Shown piece by piece: positions 1-6,902 of a DNA stretch of 35,411 nucleotides. Under the pieces are notes generated by a model, which searched no databases, was not told the DNA's origin, and saw nothing but the letters and a program-made list of their open reading frames with translations. Position numbers and translations under genes: made by a program. How positions within the stretch are numbered: position 1 is the stretch's first letter; the number at the start of each line of letters is the position of its first letter. Source of the stretch: Planctomycetaceae bacterium (GTDB lineage: Bacteria; Planctomycetota; Planctomycetia; Planctomycetales; Planctomycetaceae); contig JAEUII010000134.1 of the NCBI GenBank assembly GCA_016795145.1, positions 1 through 35,411 on the forward strand. The letters run 5' to 3'.

Positions 1-5
1 CTGGG

Positions 6-23
6 TTCCCGCCTGCGCGGGAA
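6..23. repeat. Short GC hairpin of the TTCCC...GGGAA class
   Basis: Perfect 7-bp inverted repeat TTCCCGC (6-12) and GCGGGAA (17-23) around a 4-base loop, followed by ATGACGG. This pattern (ATTCCC-N8-GGGAAT type) is known as a dispersed repeat in other bacteria, for example dRS3 of Neisseria. Here it lies at the window edge, so its full extent and relation to an upstream gene cannot be seen. The rest of 1-257 shows no convincing gene. Confidence 0.5.
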
Positions 24-257
24 TGACGGCTAATCCTAAATTGTTGATGTGACAAACCACTAGTCGCTGACCTGGAGTGTACAGACCGAGTGAAAATCCA
101 GCATTTTTTGCCGGTCGGAACTCCTGTTGTCGGATTTTCGCCGGAAGGCTAAAGTTCCAGCAGAACCCTGATTGCGCGTGGGCCGGATGGTCCAGGGCGG
201 TCGGTGGAGGTTGTCACGGACGACAGCGGCTCCAGTCAATTCCATGGATGGTGTGCT

Positions 258-662
258 ATGACGAATCAGTGCTCCAGTACGGCCAATTCGATCACGGAAG
301 TGCTGCTTGCGGGCGATGCGGTTTTGAATCTCACCCAGCAGCCCCTTAATACAATCGCTGGTACTCGCTTCGTATCGGCCGAAGGTGATGTGCTGCTCAC
401 GAATACTGCTGCAGCGATGGTGCTCTGGAAGCACTCCATGACACCGTCACTCAGCCGTCTGGTCAGCGGCGCCGTGTCGCGACTTGTTGTGGTATCAGAA
501 GAAGACTGCAGTGATGCCAGCATGATCGTGCGTGAACTGGAAATCAAAGGCATCCCGCATCTGCATTGCACTCTGATGTCGACCTGTGATGCCGACGCAT
601 TTATGGATGAAGAAGACGCTGAAGCCGTGACCGAACGACTCCGACAACTGGGCTACATTTAG
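258..662 (+). CDS. Hypothetical protein, unknown function
   Basis: Acidic ORF of about 134 residues from ATG 258. An in-frame GTG at 204 would add 18 residues; neither start has a clear Shine-Dalgarno. No family was recognised. The middle has alternating hydrophobic segments (RLVVVSEED, GIPHLHCTLMS) as in a small alpha/beta protein, and the C-terminus is a short acidic helix ending RLRQLGYI. No signal peptide or membrane segment is seen. It ends just before the long inverted repeat at 674-772 and lies upstream of the AlkP-superfamily gene. Called coding because of its length, uninterrupted frame and base use like its neighbours. Confidence 0.55.
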   Translation: MTNQCSSTANSITEVLLAGDAVLNLTQQPLNTIAGTRFVSAEGDVLLTNTAAAMVLWKHSMTPSLSRLVSGAVSRLVVVSEEDCSDASMIVRELEIKGIPHLHCTLMSTCDADAFMDEEDAEAVTERLRQLGYI

Positions 663-673
663 AGACTCCTTCT

Positions 674-772
674 CCACCGGGTTCATCCCGGTGGATTTCG
701 GCTTTTGCACTACATCGCTACAGAAACCAGCGTAGTGCAGAGGCCGGTTAACCACCGGGATGAACCCGGTGG
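674..772. repeat. Long inverted repeat with 21-bp perfect arms
   Basis: Positions 674-694 and 752-772 are exact reverse complements over 21 bases, and each arm is itself nearly palindromic (CCACCGGG...CCCGGTGG). Inside lies a second inverted repeat, TGCACTAC (706-713) with GTAGTGCA (732-739). The whole 99 bp can form a two-tier hairpin or cruciform. It fills the gap between the small hypothetical gene and the AlkP-superfamily gene. It could be a transcription terminator or a REP/MITE-like dispersed element; there is no T-run after it, which favours the latter. Confidence 0.75.
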
Positions 773-788
773 GGGATGTGGTTACGAA

Positions 789-828
789 TCTGAACACTGA
801 AAACTGAACACTGTAAACCGAAAACTCC
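789..828 (+). repeat. Heptamer array (ACTGAAM) ending at a start codon
   Basis: Degenerate tandem 7-mers of the form ACTGAAC/ACTGAAA/ACTGTAA. The array ends in GAAAACTCCC (820-829), seven bases before ATG 836. The same array type with the same terminal decamer occurs at 4473-4482, 5742-5751 and 10340-10349. Confidence 0.8.
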
Positions 829-835
829 CTTTCCC

Positions 836-2122
836 ATGAACCACTTCATCCTTGGTATCGACGGGCTTCCTCGCTGGATGTGGCAGGACTTTGCTGACTC
901 CGGCGTGATGCCGCACAGCGCGAAGCTGCTGCGGACGGGGACGCTTGTTCCCATGAAGTCGGCGCTGCCGGAAGTGTCTTCGGCCGCGTGGGCGTCCATT
1001 GTGACGGGCGAGAATTCGGGCGGTCACAATGTGTTCGGCTTCACTGACCTGATGGACGGAAGCTACACGCTCGGTTTCACATCGTCCCGAACCTTTCGAG
1101 CCAAACCGTTCTGGGCACGTGAAGGAGCCGGTCCGTCCTTCATCATGAATGTGCCTCAGACCTATCCAGCTCAGCCGATGAACGGAATGCTGGTATCAGG
1201 TTTCGTAGCGCTGGATCTCAAGCGCGCCGTGCATCCTGCGGAACAGCTGCCGTGGCTGGAAAGCATCAGCTATTCGGTAGATGCTGATATGTCGCTTGTC
1301 GAAAAAGGCAAGCAGGTCTTTGTCGATGAACTGCGGCGAGTGATGACAGCTCGCTGCCAGGCACTGCATCATCACTGGGACCGTGAGCCCTGGCAGAACA
1401 TGATGTTTGTCTTCACCGGCACGGATCGGCTGAACCACTATCTGTGGGAAGACTTTGAAGACACATCGTCTCCGTTTCATCAGACATTTCTCGACTATTA
1501 TCACGAAGTCGACCGGCAGATTGGTGCCATCCTGGAACGACTTGACGATGCAACGACGTTGACGGCCGTTTCCGATCACGGCTTCATGCGGCAGCGAATG
1601 AGCGTGAACGTGAACTGCCTGCTGGCTGACGCTGGCTACCTGCGACTGAAGGAATCACAGCGACCGTCTTACATCGACATGCTCCCGGAAACACGAGCCT
1701 TCGCGATGGACCCGGGCCGCATCTATCTGCATCGCCAGGGACGTTATCCTGGCGGCAGTGTCATGGCGGAAGACGCAGAACAGCTGATGCAGGAACTGAC
1801 GACCTTCTTCATGAATGCCAGAGTTGATGGTCAGCCGGTCGCGAGCGAAGTCATTCGCGGAAAGGAAGCCTATTCCGGCCCCTTTGCTCATCGTGCTCCG
1901 GACCTAATCGTCATGCCTGCAGGTGAAATCGCTCTCTCCGGCCGCATGAATCTTTCGGCACTCATCGAACCAACAGCGATCAACGGAAAACACACGTATC
2001 AGGAATCCAGCTTCTTCGTCCGCGGCGACAACCTCGGCCAGATCCCTGCGGACATGAAAGTGGAAAACGTCCTGGACGTCATCATGCCGGCTCAGCAGCA
2101 ACAACTGCTAAAGGCGGCTTAG
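836..2122 (+). CDS. AlkP-superfamily phosphodiesterase / nucleotide pyrophosphatase-like protein
   Basis: A 428-residue cytosolic-looking protein of the type I phosphodiesterase/nucleotide pyrophosphatase family. The complete two-metal site of the superfamily is visible: D9 in GIDG, the nucleophile position S48 in PEVSSAAW followed by a TG motif, D197 and H201 in TDRLNH, D247 and H248 in SDHGF, and H386 in GKHTYQ. Such enzymes cleave phosphate or sulfate mono- or diesters; the substrate is not determined by these residues. There is no signal peptide. The start ATG has no Shine-Dalgarno and follows a heptamer array directly. It heads a same-strand run with a SQD1-like epimerase and a thioredoxin-sulfotransferase, which suggests a nucleotide, sugar-nucleotide or sulfate ester substrate (inference). 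Confidence 0.88.
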   Translation: MNHFILGIDGLPRWMWQDFADSGVMPHSAKLLRTGTLVPMKSALPEVSSAAWASIVTGENSGGHNVFGFTDLMDGSYTLGFTSSRTFRAKPFWAREGAGPSFIMNVPQTYPAQPMNGMLVSGFVALDLKRAVHPAEQLPWLESISYSVDADMSLVEKGKQVFVDELRRVMTARCQALHHHWDREPWQNMMFVFTGTDRLNHYLWEDFEDTSSPFHQTFLDYYHEVDRQIGAILERLDDATTLTAVSDHGFMRQRMSVNVNCLLADAGYLRLKESQRPSYIDMLPETRAFAMDPGRIYLHRQGRYPGGSVMAEDAEQLMQELTTFFMNARVDGQPVASEVIRGKEAYSGPFAHRAPDLIVMPAGEIALSGRMNLSALIEPTAINGKHTYQESSFFVRGDNLGQIPADMKVENVLDVIMPAQQQQLLKAA

Positions 2123-2154
2123 GAAGGATTTGACGCAGAGGACGCGGAGGAAGC

Positions 2155-2160
2155 GGAGGG
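2155..2160 (+). promoter_or_regulatory. Ribosome binding site supplied by the repeat arm
   Basis: GGAGGG, the last unit of the left arm, lies 7 bases before the GTG at 2168. It is a good Shine-Dalgarno and decides that start. The repeat therefore provides the translation signal for the gene it flanks. Confidence 0.6.
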
Positions 2161-2167
2161 AATCGCA

Positions 2168-2545
2168 GTGGAACTGAATCAAATCAGTGGCGTGATCGTG
2201 GATTCATCACTCAAGGTTCATTCAGCCGTCGGACCGGGACTTTTGGAATCCGTCTACTTGAAGTGTCTTCATCATGAACTAACGAAACGCGGCTTGCGGG
2301 CTGAATGCGAGATCCCGGTTCCTGTCTTCTATGATGGAGTTCACATCGATACTGGTTATCGCCTTGACATCATCGTTGAGTCAGAAGTGATCGTCGAAAT
2401 AAGGTCTGTTGTCGAAGTGCCACCATTGTTTAAGGCTCAAGTACTCTCTTACCTGCGATTGAAACAAACGAAGCTCGGGCTGCTTCTGAACTTCAATGTT
2501 GAACACATGAAGGACGGAATCTTCCGAATCGTCAACAGATTCTAG
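2168..2545 (+). CDS. GxxExxY family protein (PDDEXK-like nuclease fold)
   Basis: A 125-residue protein of normal family length. The naming motif is G24-L-L-E27-S-V-Y30, and the family hallmarks RLDIIV (D67) and the C-terminal LGLLLNFN are present. The family belongs to the PDDEXK nuclease-like group; its biological role is not established. The usual VELK motif carrying the catalytic lysine reads V-E77-I-R79 here, so the lysine is replaced by arginine. This may reduce or abolish nuclease activity. Translation starts at GTG 2168 with a good Shine-Dalgarno embedded in the flanking repeat. It sits between two genes of the sugar/sulfate cluster and looks like an insertion rather than a member of the pathway. 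Confidence 0.85.
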   Translation: MELNQISGVIVDSSLKVHSAVGPGLLESVYLKCLHHELTKRGLRAECEIPVPVFYDGVHIDTGYRLDIIVESEVIVEIRSVVEVPPLFKAQVLSYLRLKQTKLGLLLNFNVEHMKDGIFRIVNRF

Positions 2546-2559
2546 TCGTACTACTGCGT

Positions 2560-2589
2560 TTCCTCTGCGTACTCTGCGACCTCTGCGTT
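2560..2589 (-). repeat. Right arm of the GxxExxY element (30-bp exact dispersed repeat)
   Basis: Units TTCCTCTGCG, TACTCTGCG and ACCTCTGCG, 15 bases after the gene's stop codon. The reverse complement is found unchanged at 4275-4304 and 5572-5601. A looser copy of the unit continues to about 2616. Confidence 0.85.
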
Positions 2590-2640
2590 CTTACCCGCGT
2601 TTCCTCTAAGTACGCGAAAACCTGGAAATGGATTTCCAAG

Positions 2641-4119
2641 ATGACCGAACAATCCTGCCATAACGCCAACCATACCTGCTGGAGCTGTCCGGCGGTGGAG
2701 TTCAAGGGCCACGTGGACTTTCGAGCCTGTGGTCAGGCTGCCTTTCGAAAGGCGGCTCAGGGGCAGCTCGTCGTCGAATGCAAACGCCGACCGGAGATTG
2801 GTTACTTCGATCCGATGTCGATCACGTACGAATCCTGCAGCGAGTGGAAGAAGACCGAAAACGGTTACCTGCTCGAAGGCATGCGAGTCATGATCCTGGG
2901 CATGGACGGATACCTCGGCTGGCCACTGGCACTGAAGCTGGCGAAGCTCGGATGCAAGGTGTACGGCATCGACAACATGCTGCGGCGCAAGCTGGTGGCC
3001 GAACGAGGCGCTCAGTCGGTGACTCCGATTCAGACGATGGAAGATCGAGTCAAAGCGGCGAAGGAACATCTGGGAGTCGACATCGACTTCCGTGAGATCG
3101 ATCTGATGGATCGACAGGCTTTGTTTGCTTACATCAAGGAAGTGCAGCCGGAATCCATCGTTCAGTTCGCCGAAATCCCAAGTGCTCCGTACAGCATGGC
3201 GGATGTTGACAAGGCCGTGAACACAATTCAGAACAACGTTGTCGGAACACTGGGACTTCTGTTCGGTGTGCGCGATCACGCTCCTGACGCGTCCATCATC
3301 AAGCTTGGAACGATGGGCGAATACGGAAGTCCATTGACCGGGCGTCCTCTCTTCGAAGGTCTCTTCCCCGGCGACGCGGTTCTGCAGTACCAGGGACAGG
3401 AATGGAGTCTTGGCGGAGAACTGACGCCTCGTGATCCAGTCAGCTTCTACCATGTCAGCAAGGTCCAGGGCACGTTCAGCGTCTACGAAGCGTGCAAGTA
3501 CTGGTGGCTGCGAAGCTACGACGTTATGCAGGGCGTGATCTACGGAAGTTACTCCGACGAACTGCAGGCTCATTCGGACCTGAATACTCGATTCGACATC
3601 GACGAATGGTGGGGTACCGTCGTCAATCGCTTCGTGGCTCAGGCAGTCATCGGCATGCCTTTGACGATCTACGGCAGCGGCAATCAGATGCGAGGATACA
3701 TCACGCTGCGTGATGCGATGCAGTGTATTACTCGCCTGATCGCTGCTCCTCCTGAACCGGGCCAGTACGACGTCGTCAACCAGGTCACGGATGTCTTCAG
3801 CGTCATGCAGATCGCCAAGATGGTCGCCTCCATCGGCCGCGAGTTCGGTCTGGATGTCGAAGTCCAGCGCATTGAAAACCCGCGAGTCGAAGCGGAAGAA
3901 CATCCTTACGAAGTGATTCATGAAAAGCTGAGCGATCGCTTTGGATTCCAGTCGGAATCAGGTTTCGCGGACGAAGTCAGGCATCTCTTCCGAGTCCTGA
4001 CTCAGGCCGAGAACCGGGATCGAATCCTGGCCATGCGAGACACTCTGTTCCCCAAAACCAAATGGTCCGGAGAACACGGCAAACTGGCTGTTCTGGAAAC
4101 CTGGAAGCCAGCGGCTTAG
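2641..4119 (+). CDS. UDP-sulfoquinovose synthase (SQD1/SqdB)-like NAD-dependent epimerase with Cys-rich N-terminal extension
   Basis: A 492-residue protein. From about residue 81 it is an extended SDR very like SQD1: nucleotide-binding G87-M-D-G-Y-L-G-W, then SAPYSM, KLGTMGEYG (T224, E227), SFYHVSK (Y270, K274), PLTIYG, MRGYI and NPRVEAEEHPY. These match the distinctive SQD1 signatures, so the likely reaction is on a UDP-hexose, possibly adding sulfite to UDP-glucose; the exact donor is not proven. Residues 1-80 form an unusual N-terminal region with six cysteines (C6, C13, C16, C30, C47, C66). An internal ATG at 2881 would remove it, but it has no better ribosome site and the extension keeps coding character. 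The next gene downstream encodes a sulfotransferase fusion. Confidence 0.82.
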   Translation: MTEQSCHNANHTCWSCPAVEFKGHVDFRACGQAAFRKAAQGQLVVECKRRPEIGYFDPMSITYESCSEWKKTENGYLLEGMRVMILGMDGYLGWPLALKLAKLGCKVYGIDNMLRRKLVAERGAQSVTPIQTMEDRVKAAKEHLGVDIDFREIDLMDRQALFAYIKEVQPESIVQFAEIPSAPYSMADVDKAVNTIQNNVVGTLGLLFGVRDHAPDASIIKLGTMGEYGSPLTGRPLFEGLFPGDAVLQYQGQEWSLGGELTPRDPVSFYHVSKVQGTFSVYEACKYWWLRSYDVMQGVIYGSYSDELQAHSDLNTRFDIDEWWGTVVNRFVAQAVIGMPLTIYGSGNQMRGYITLRDAMQCITRLIAAPPEPGQYDVVNQVTDVFSVMQIAKMVASIGREFGLDVEVQRIENPRVEAEEHPYEVIHEKLSDRFGFQSESGFADEVRHLFRVLTQAENRDRILAMRDTLFPKTKWSGEHGKLAVLETWKPAA

Positions 4120-4154
4120 GCGGTACAAAAGAGGCACAGAGGTCAAATCTGCGA

Positions 4155-4190
4155 TTACTGAACACTGAAACCTGAATACTGAAAACTCTG
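4155..4190 (+). repeat. Heptamer array (ACTGAAM)
   Basis: Units ACTGAAC, ACTGAAA, CCTGAAT and ACTGAAA, introduced by TGCGATTACTG. The same introduction occurs at about 4413 and 5707. It lies directly before the nested CACAGAGG element. Confidence 0.7.
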
Positions 4191-4198
4191 AAAGGTTC

Positions 4199-4415
4199 AC
4201 CACAGAGAGCACAGAGGTCACAGAAGATAAGCACAGAGGCAGGGTGGTGAGGAAATGAAAACAAGAACAAGTGAAACGCAGAGGTCGCAGAGTACGCAGA
4301 GGAATCACAGGAGTGCCGTCACTGTGATTTCTCCGCGCCCTCCGCGTCCTCTGCGTTAAGACTCATCTCTGCGATTCACCTCCGTGCTCTCCGTGACCTC
4401 TGTGGTAAAAATTGC
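4199..4415. repeat. Nested inverted-repeat element, gene-less derivative of the GxxExxY element (copy 1)
   Basis: Outer arms are imperfect inverted repeats of CACAGAGG-type units (CCACAGAG near 4202, CTCTGTGG near 4400). Nested inside is a core with the 30-base arm at 4275-4304, about 34 bases of spacer, and CCCTCCGCG plus TCCTCTGCGTT at about 4339-4358. Read on the minus strand, the core has the same arms in the same order as the GxxExxY element, and the spacer begins with ATCACAGTG, like ATCGCAGTG at that gene's start codon. It occupies the gap between the SQD1-like and thioredoxin-sulfotransferase genes. No ORF is seen in it. Confidence 0.7.
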
Positions 4416-4482
4416 GATTACTGCACACAGAAACCTGAATACTGAATACTGAAAACTCACAACCTGAACACTGAAAACTCCC
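4413..4482 (+). repeat. Heptamer array ending at the start codon of the thioredoxin-sulfotransferase gene
   Basis: TGCGATTACTG followed by units CCTGAAT, ACTGAAT, ACTGAAA, CCTGAAC, ACTGAAA. The terminal GAAAACTCCC (4473-4482) abuts ATG 4483 with no base between. No purine-rich Shine-Dalgarno is present. Confidence 0.8.
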
Positions 4483-5469
4483 ATGGAACTCCGCGATACT
4501 GATTTCGAAGATATGGTGCTGAAGTCTGATCGGCCTGTGCTGGTGGATTTCTGGGCGTCATGGTGTCCGCCGTGCAAGATGATGCAGCCAGTGGTCGACA
4601 AACTGGCGGTCAAGGTGGGTGACTGGGCGGATGTGTATTCGATCAACATCGATCGAAGCCCCGCACTGGCTCAGCAGTACCAGGTCAGCGGCGTTCCGAC
4701 ATTCATTGCTTATGCCGGAGGCGAAGTGATTGATCGTCGCACGGGTGCTCTGACGGAAGGGCAGCTGATGAGTCTTCTGAAGAAGGCGGAAGAAGCGATG
4801 CCAGAAGATGATGCATCTGTCCCGGTGAGCGGCGAGGCGCTAGCTGCCGGTCTTGATGCCGTCGATGATGAAGGTTACCCGCCGGCTAGCGCCTTGCGGC
4901 TTACGAACTGGATCACGATCGTTTCCGGACTTCCTCGTTCCGGAACATCAATGATGATGCGCATGCTGGAAGCGGGCGGTATCCCGGCTCTTACCGACGA
5001 ACTTCGCACGCCGGATGAAGACAACCCCAATGGTTACTACGAATTCGAAGATGTGAAGAGCATCGAAGACTACAGCAAGTGGATCGATCGTGCTCCCGGA
5101 CATTCGGTCAAGATGGTCTATAGCCTGCTGAAGAACCTGCCGACAGATCGCGAATACCGAGTTCTCTTCATGCGACGCAATGTCGATGAGATCCTGCAGT
5201 CGCAGAAGAAGATGCTGGAACGCAAGGGCATCACCACCGACATCCCGGACGCCATGATGAAGGCGTTGTTCGAGCGTGAGCTGCGACAGTTTTACTCATG
5301 GATCCCCAGCCAGACTCATCTGCAGCTGGTGAATATCAGTTACAACGATCTGCTGTCCAATCCGGAAGGCACGATTGATCAGATCAATCGTCACTTTGGA
5401 GAAACCCTCGACACGGAAGCAATGGTAAGACTCGTGGACCCAGGCCTGTACCGCAATCGCGCCGCATAG
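4483..5469 (+). CDS. Thioredoxin-sulfotransferase fusion protein
   Basis: A 328-residue two-domain protein. Residues 1-105 are a thioredoxin fold with active site W27-C-P-P-C31-K and the cis-proline at P72 (GVPTF). The central proline changes the usual CGPC to CPPC, which normally alters redox potential. After a 35-residue acidic linker, residues about 140-328 form a P-loop sulfotransferase-type domain: SGLPRSGTS (149-156) is the PAPS 5'-phosphosulfate loop, and FMRRNVDEILQSQ resembles the 3'-phosphate-binding region. There is no signal peptide, so it is probably cytosolic. The fusion suggests redox control of sulfation or reductant supply linked to PAPS use (inference). The neighbours are SQD1-like and UDP-sugar dehydratase-like enzymes. 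Confidence 0.85.
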   Translation: MELRDTDFEDMVLKSDRPVLVDFWASWCPPCKMMQPVVDKLAVKVGDWADVYSINIDRSPALAQQYQVSGVPTFIAYAGGEVIDRRTGALTEGQLMSLLKKAEEAMPEDDASVPVSGEALAAGLDAVDDEGYPPASALRLTNWITIVSGLPRSGTSMMMRMLEAGGIPALTDELRTPDEDNPNGYYEFEDVKSIEDYSKWIDRAPGHSVKMVYSLLKNLPTDREYRVLFMRRNVDEILQSQKKMLERKGITTDIPDAMMKALFERELRQFYSWIPSQTHLQLVNISYNDLLSNPEGTIDQINRHFGETLDTEAMVRLVDPGLYRNRAA

Positions 5470-5493
5470 CGGGGAATCGCAACAACACATTTT

Positions 5494-5704
5494 GAACCAC
5501 GGAGGACACAGAGACCACAGAGGATAAGCACAGAGGTAGGGTGCTGAAGAAACGAAAACAAGAACAATTGAAACGCAGAGGTCGCAGAGTACGCAGAGGA
5601 ATCACACGAAAGTTGTCACTGTGTCTCCTCTGCACCCTCCGCGTCCTCTGCGTTAGGACTCCTCACCTCTCTGCGATTCAACTCTGTGTCACTCTGTGAC
5701 CAAT
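5494..5704. repeat. Nested inverted-repeat element, gene-less GxxExxY derivative (copy 2)
   Basis: Same architecture and largely the same sequence as 4199-4415: outer CACAGAG-type arms, the exact 30-base core arm at 5572-5601, a short spacer, and CCCTCCGCG plus TCCTCTGCGTT at about 5635-5654. The spacer again reads ACAGTGAC on the minus strand. The two copies share non-repetitive stretches such as GAAAACAAGAACAA, so they descend from one unit. No coding sequence is seen. Confidence 0.7.
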
Positions 5705-5705
5705 C

Positions 5706-5751
5706 CTGCGATTACTGAAAACTGAACACCAAAAACCCACGGAAAACTCCC
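5706..5751 (+). repeat. Heptamer array ending just before the dehydratase start codon
   Basis: CTGCGATTACTG, then ACTGAAA/ACTGAAC units that decay, ending in GAAAACTCCC (5742-5751), four bases before ATG 5756. The leader has no Shine-Dalgarno. Confidence 0.75.
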
Positions 5752-5755
5752 TCCT

Positions 5756-6865
5756 ATGTCATTCTTCACGAACAAGACCATTCTCGTTACTGGTGGCTGC
5801 GGTACTGTGGGACGTGAAATTGTCCGACAGCTGCTGGAGCATTCTCCGAGGGAGATTCGTGCGGTCGATACAAACGAATCGGAGATCTTCTTCCTGGAGC
5901 AGGAGCTTCTTCAGTACCGTCGAGACAACCCGGACTCACGAGTTGCCAGCTTGTGCCAGATTGGTGACATTCGCGATGCTGACAAGCTGAACATGATGTG
6001 CAGCGGAGTTGACATCGTTCTGCACACGGCCGCGCTGAAGCACGTGATCCTCTGTGAACGCGCTCCGTTTGATGCCGTCCAGACGAACATCCTGGGCGTA
6101 AAGAATGTGATTCAGGCGGCTCTGGCGAATGATGTTGAACGAGTCATCTTCACGAGTTCCGACAAGGCCGTGAATCCGACCAACGTCATGGGCACGACAA
6201 AGCTGATGGGCGAGCGTCTGATTACCGCAGCCAACAGCCTCAAGATGAACCGACGCACAATCTTCAGTTCAACACGCTTCGGAAACGTTCTGGGTTCCCG
6301 AGGATCCGTGATTCCGATCTTCGCGCGGCAGATTGAAAATGGTGGCCCGGTGACATTGACCGATCACCGCATGACTCGCTTCATCATGACGCTGGAAGAA
6401 AGCTGCCGACTTGTTCTGTCAGCCGCGGAAAAGGCCAAGGGCGGTGAAGTGTTCGTCACCAAGATGCCTGTGATTCAGATTGCCGATCTGGCCCGCGTCA
6501 TGATTGACGAACTCGCGCCACAACACGGTTTCGATGCCGCCAAAATGCCGGTCACCGAGATTGGCTCCAAGCCTGGCGAGAAGCTGTACGAAGAACTTAT
6601 GAGCGACGAGGAGACTCGAAGAACCGTTGAGCTGACCGAGATGTTCGCAGTGCTTCCTGCGTTTCGAAGTGTGTACGAAGACATCGCCTACGATTATCCA
6701 GACCTTGTGAACGCGACCGTCACCGATCCGTACATCAGCTCCCCGGCAAATGCGATGAGCGTTGATGATCTGCGAGAGTTCTGCAGCCAGCATGAACTGC
6801 TCAGCCCCTACCAGCGCAACACCATCTCCGTCATGGCCGCCCGCGCCGCGCGACGGGCTGCGTAA
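5756..6865 (+). CDS. UDP-sugar 4,6-dehydratase-like SDR (CapD/PseB/WbpM superfamily), soluble form
   Basis: A 369-residue protein with the NAD-binding motif G13-G-C-G-T-V-G19 and the polysaccharide-biosynthesis signature HTAALKH, SSDKAVNPTNVMGTTK (D136, K137, M145, K149), STRFGNVLGSRGSV and DHRMTRF. Met in place of the classic catalytic Tyr is usual for the WbpM/CapD branch. Unlike WbpM it has no N-terminal membrane domain, so it resembles PseB or CapE in size. The likely reaction is C4/C6 dehydration (with or without C5 epimerisation) of a UDP-HexNAc for surface glycan or flagellin glycan synthesis. The substrate cannot be fixed from sequence alone. It follows the sulfotransferase fusion across a repeat-filled gap and precedes the LarA-like gene. 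Confidence 0.85.
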   Translation: MSFFTNKTILVTGGCGTVGREIVRQLLEHSPREIRAVDTNESEIFFLEQELLQYRRDNPDSRVASLCQIGDIRDADKLNMMCSGVDIVLHTAALKHVILCERAPFDAVQTNILGVKNVIQAALANDVERVIFTSSDKAVNPTNVMGTTKLMGERLITAANSLKMNRRTIFSSTRFGNVLGSRGSVIPIFARQIENGGPVTLTDHRMTRFIMTLEESCRLVLSAAEKAKGGEVFVTKMPVIQIADLARVMIDELAPQHGFDAAKMPVTEIGSKPGEKLYEELMSDEETRRTVELTEMFAVLPAFRSVYEDIAYDYPDLVNATVTDPYISSPANAMSVDDLREFCSQHELLSPYQRNTISVMAARAARRAA

Positions 6866-6902
6866 CAAGGCCCGATCGCTTTGCCCCATTGAGTATGCTC
6901 AA

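Larger units (their letters stand above)
2132..2589 (+). mobile_element. GxxExxY element: gene flanked by CGCAGAGG-type arms
   Basis: The GxxExxY gene lies between a left arm (2132-2160, units of GACGCAGAG, GACGCGGAG, GAAGCGGAGG) and a right arm (2560-2589) made of the same units in reverse orientation. The 30 bases of the right arm recur exactly, inverted, at 4275-4304 and 5572-5601. The left arm matches the reverse complement of about 4339-4358 and 5635-5654. Those two loci therefore carry both arms in the same order but without the gene. No transposase is visible; mobility is inferred from the dispersed copies. Confidence 0.6.

Noticed and set aside
2551..3921. Long minus-strand ORF opposite the SQD1-like gene
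   Set aside because: The plus frame carries all SQD1 motifs; the minus frame has no recognisable domain.
6303..6350. Missing catalytic tyrosine in the 4,6-dehydratase
   Set aside because: Met at that position (NPTNVMG) is normal in the WbpM/CapD branch, so this is not a defect.
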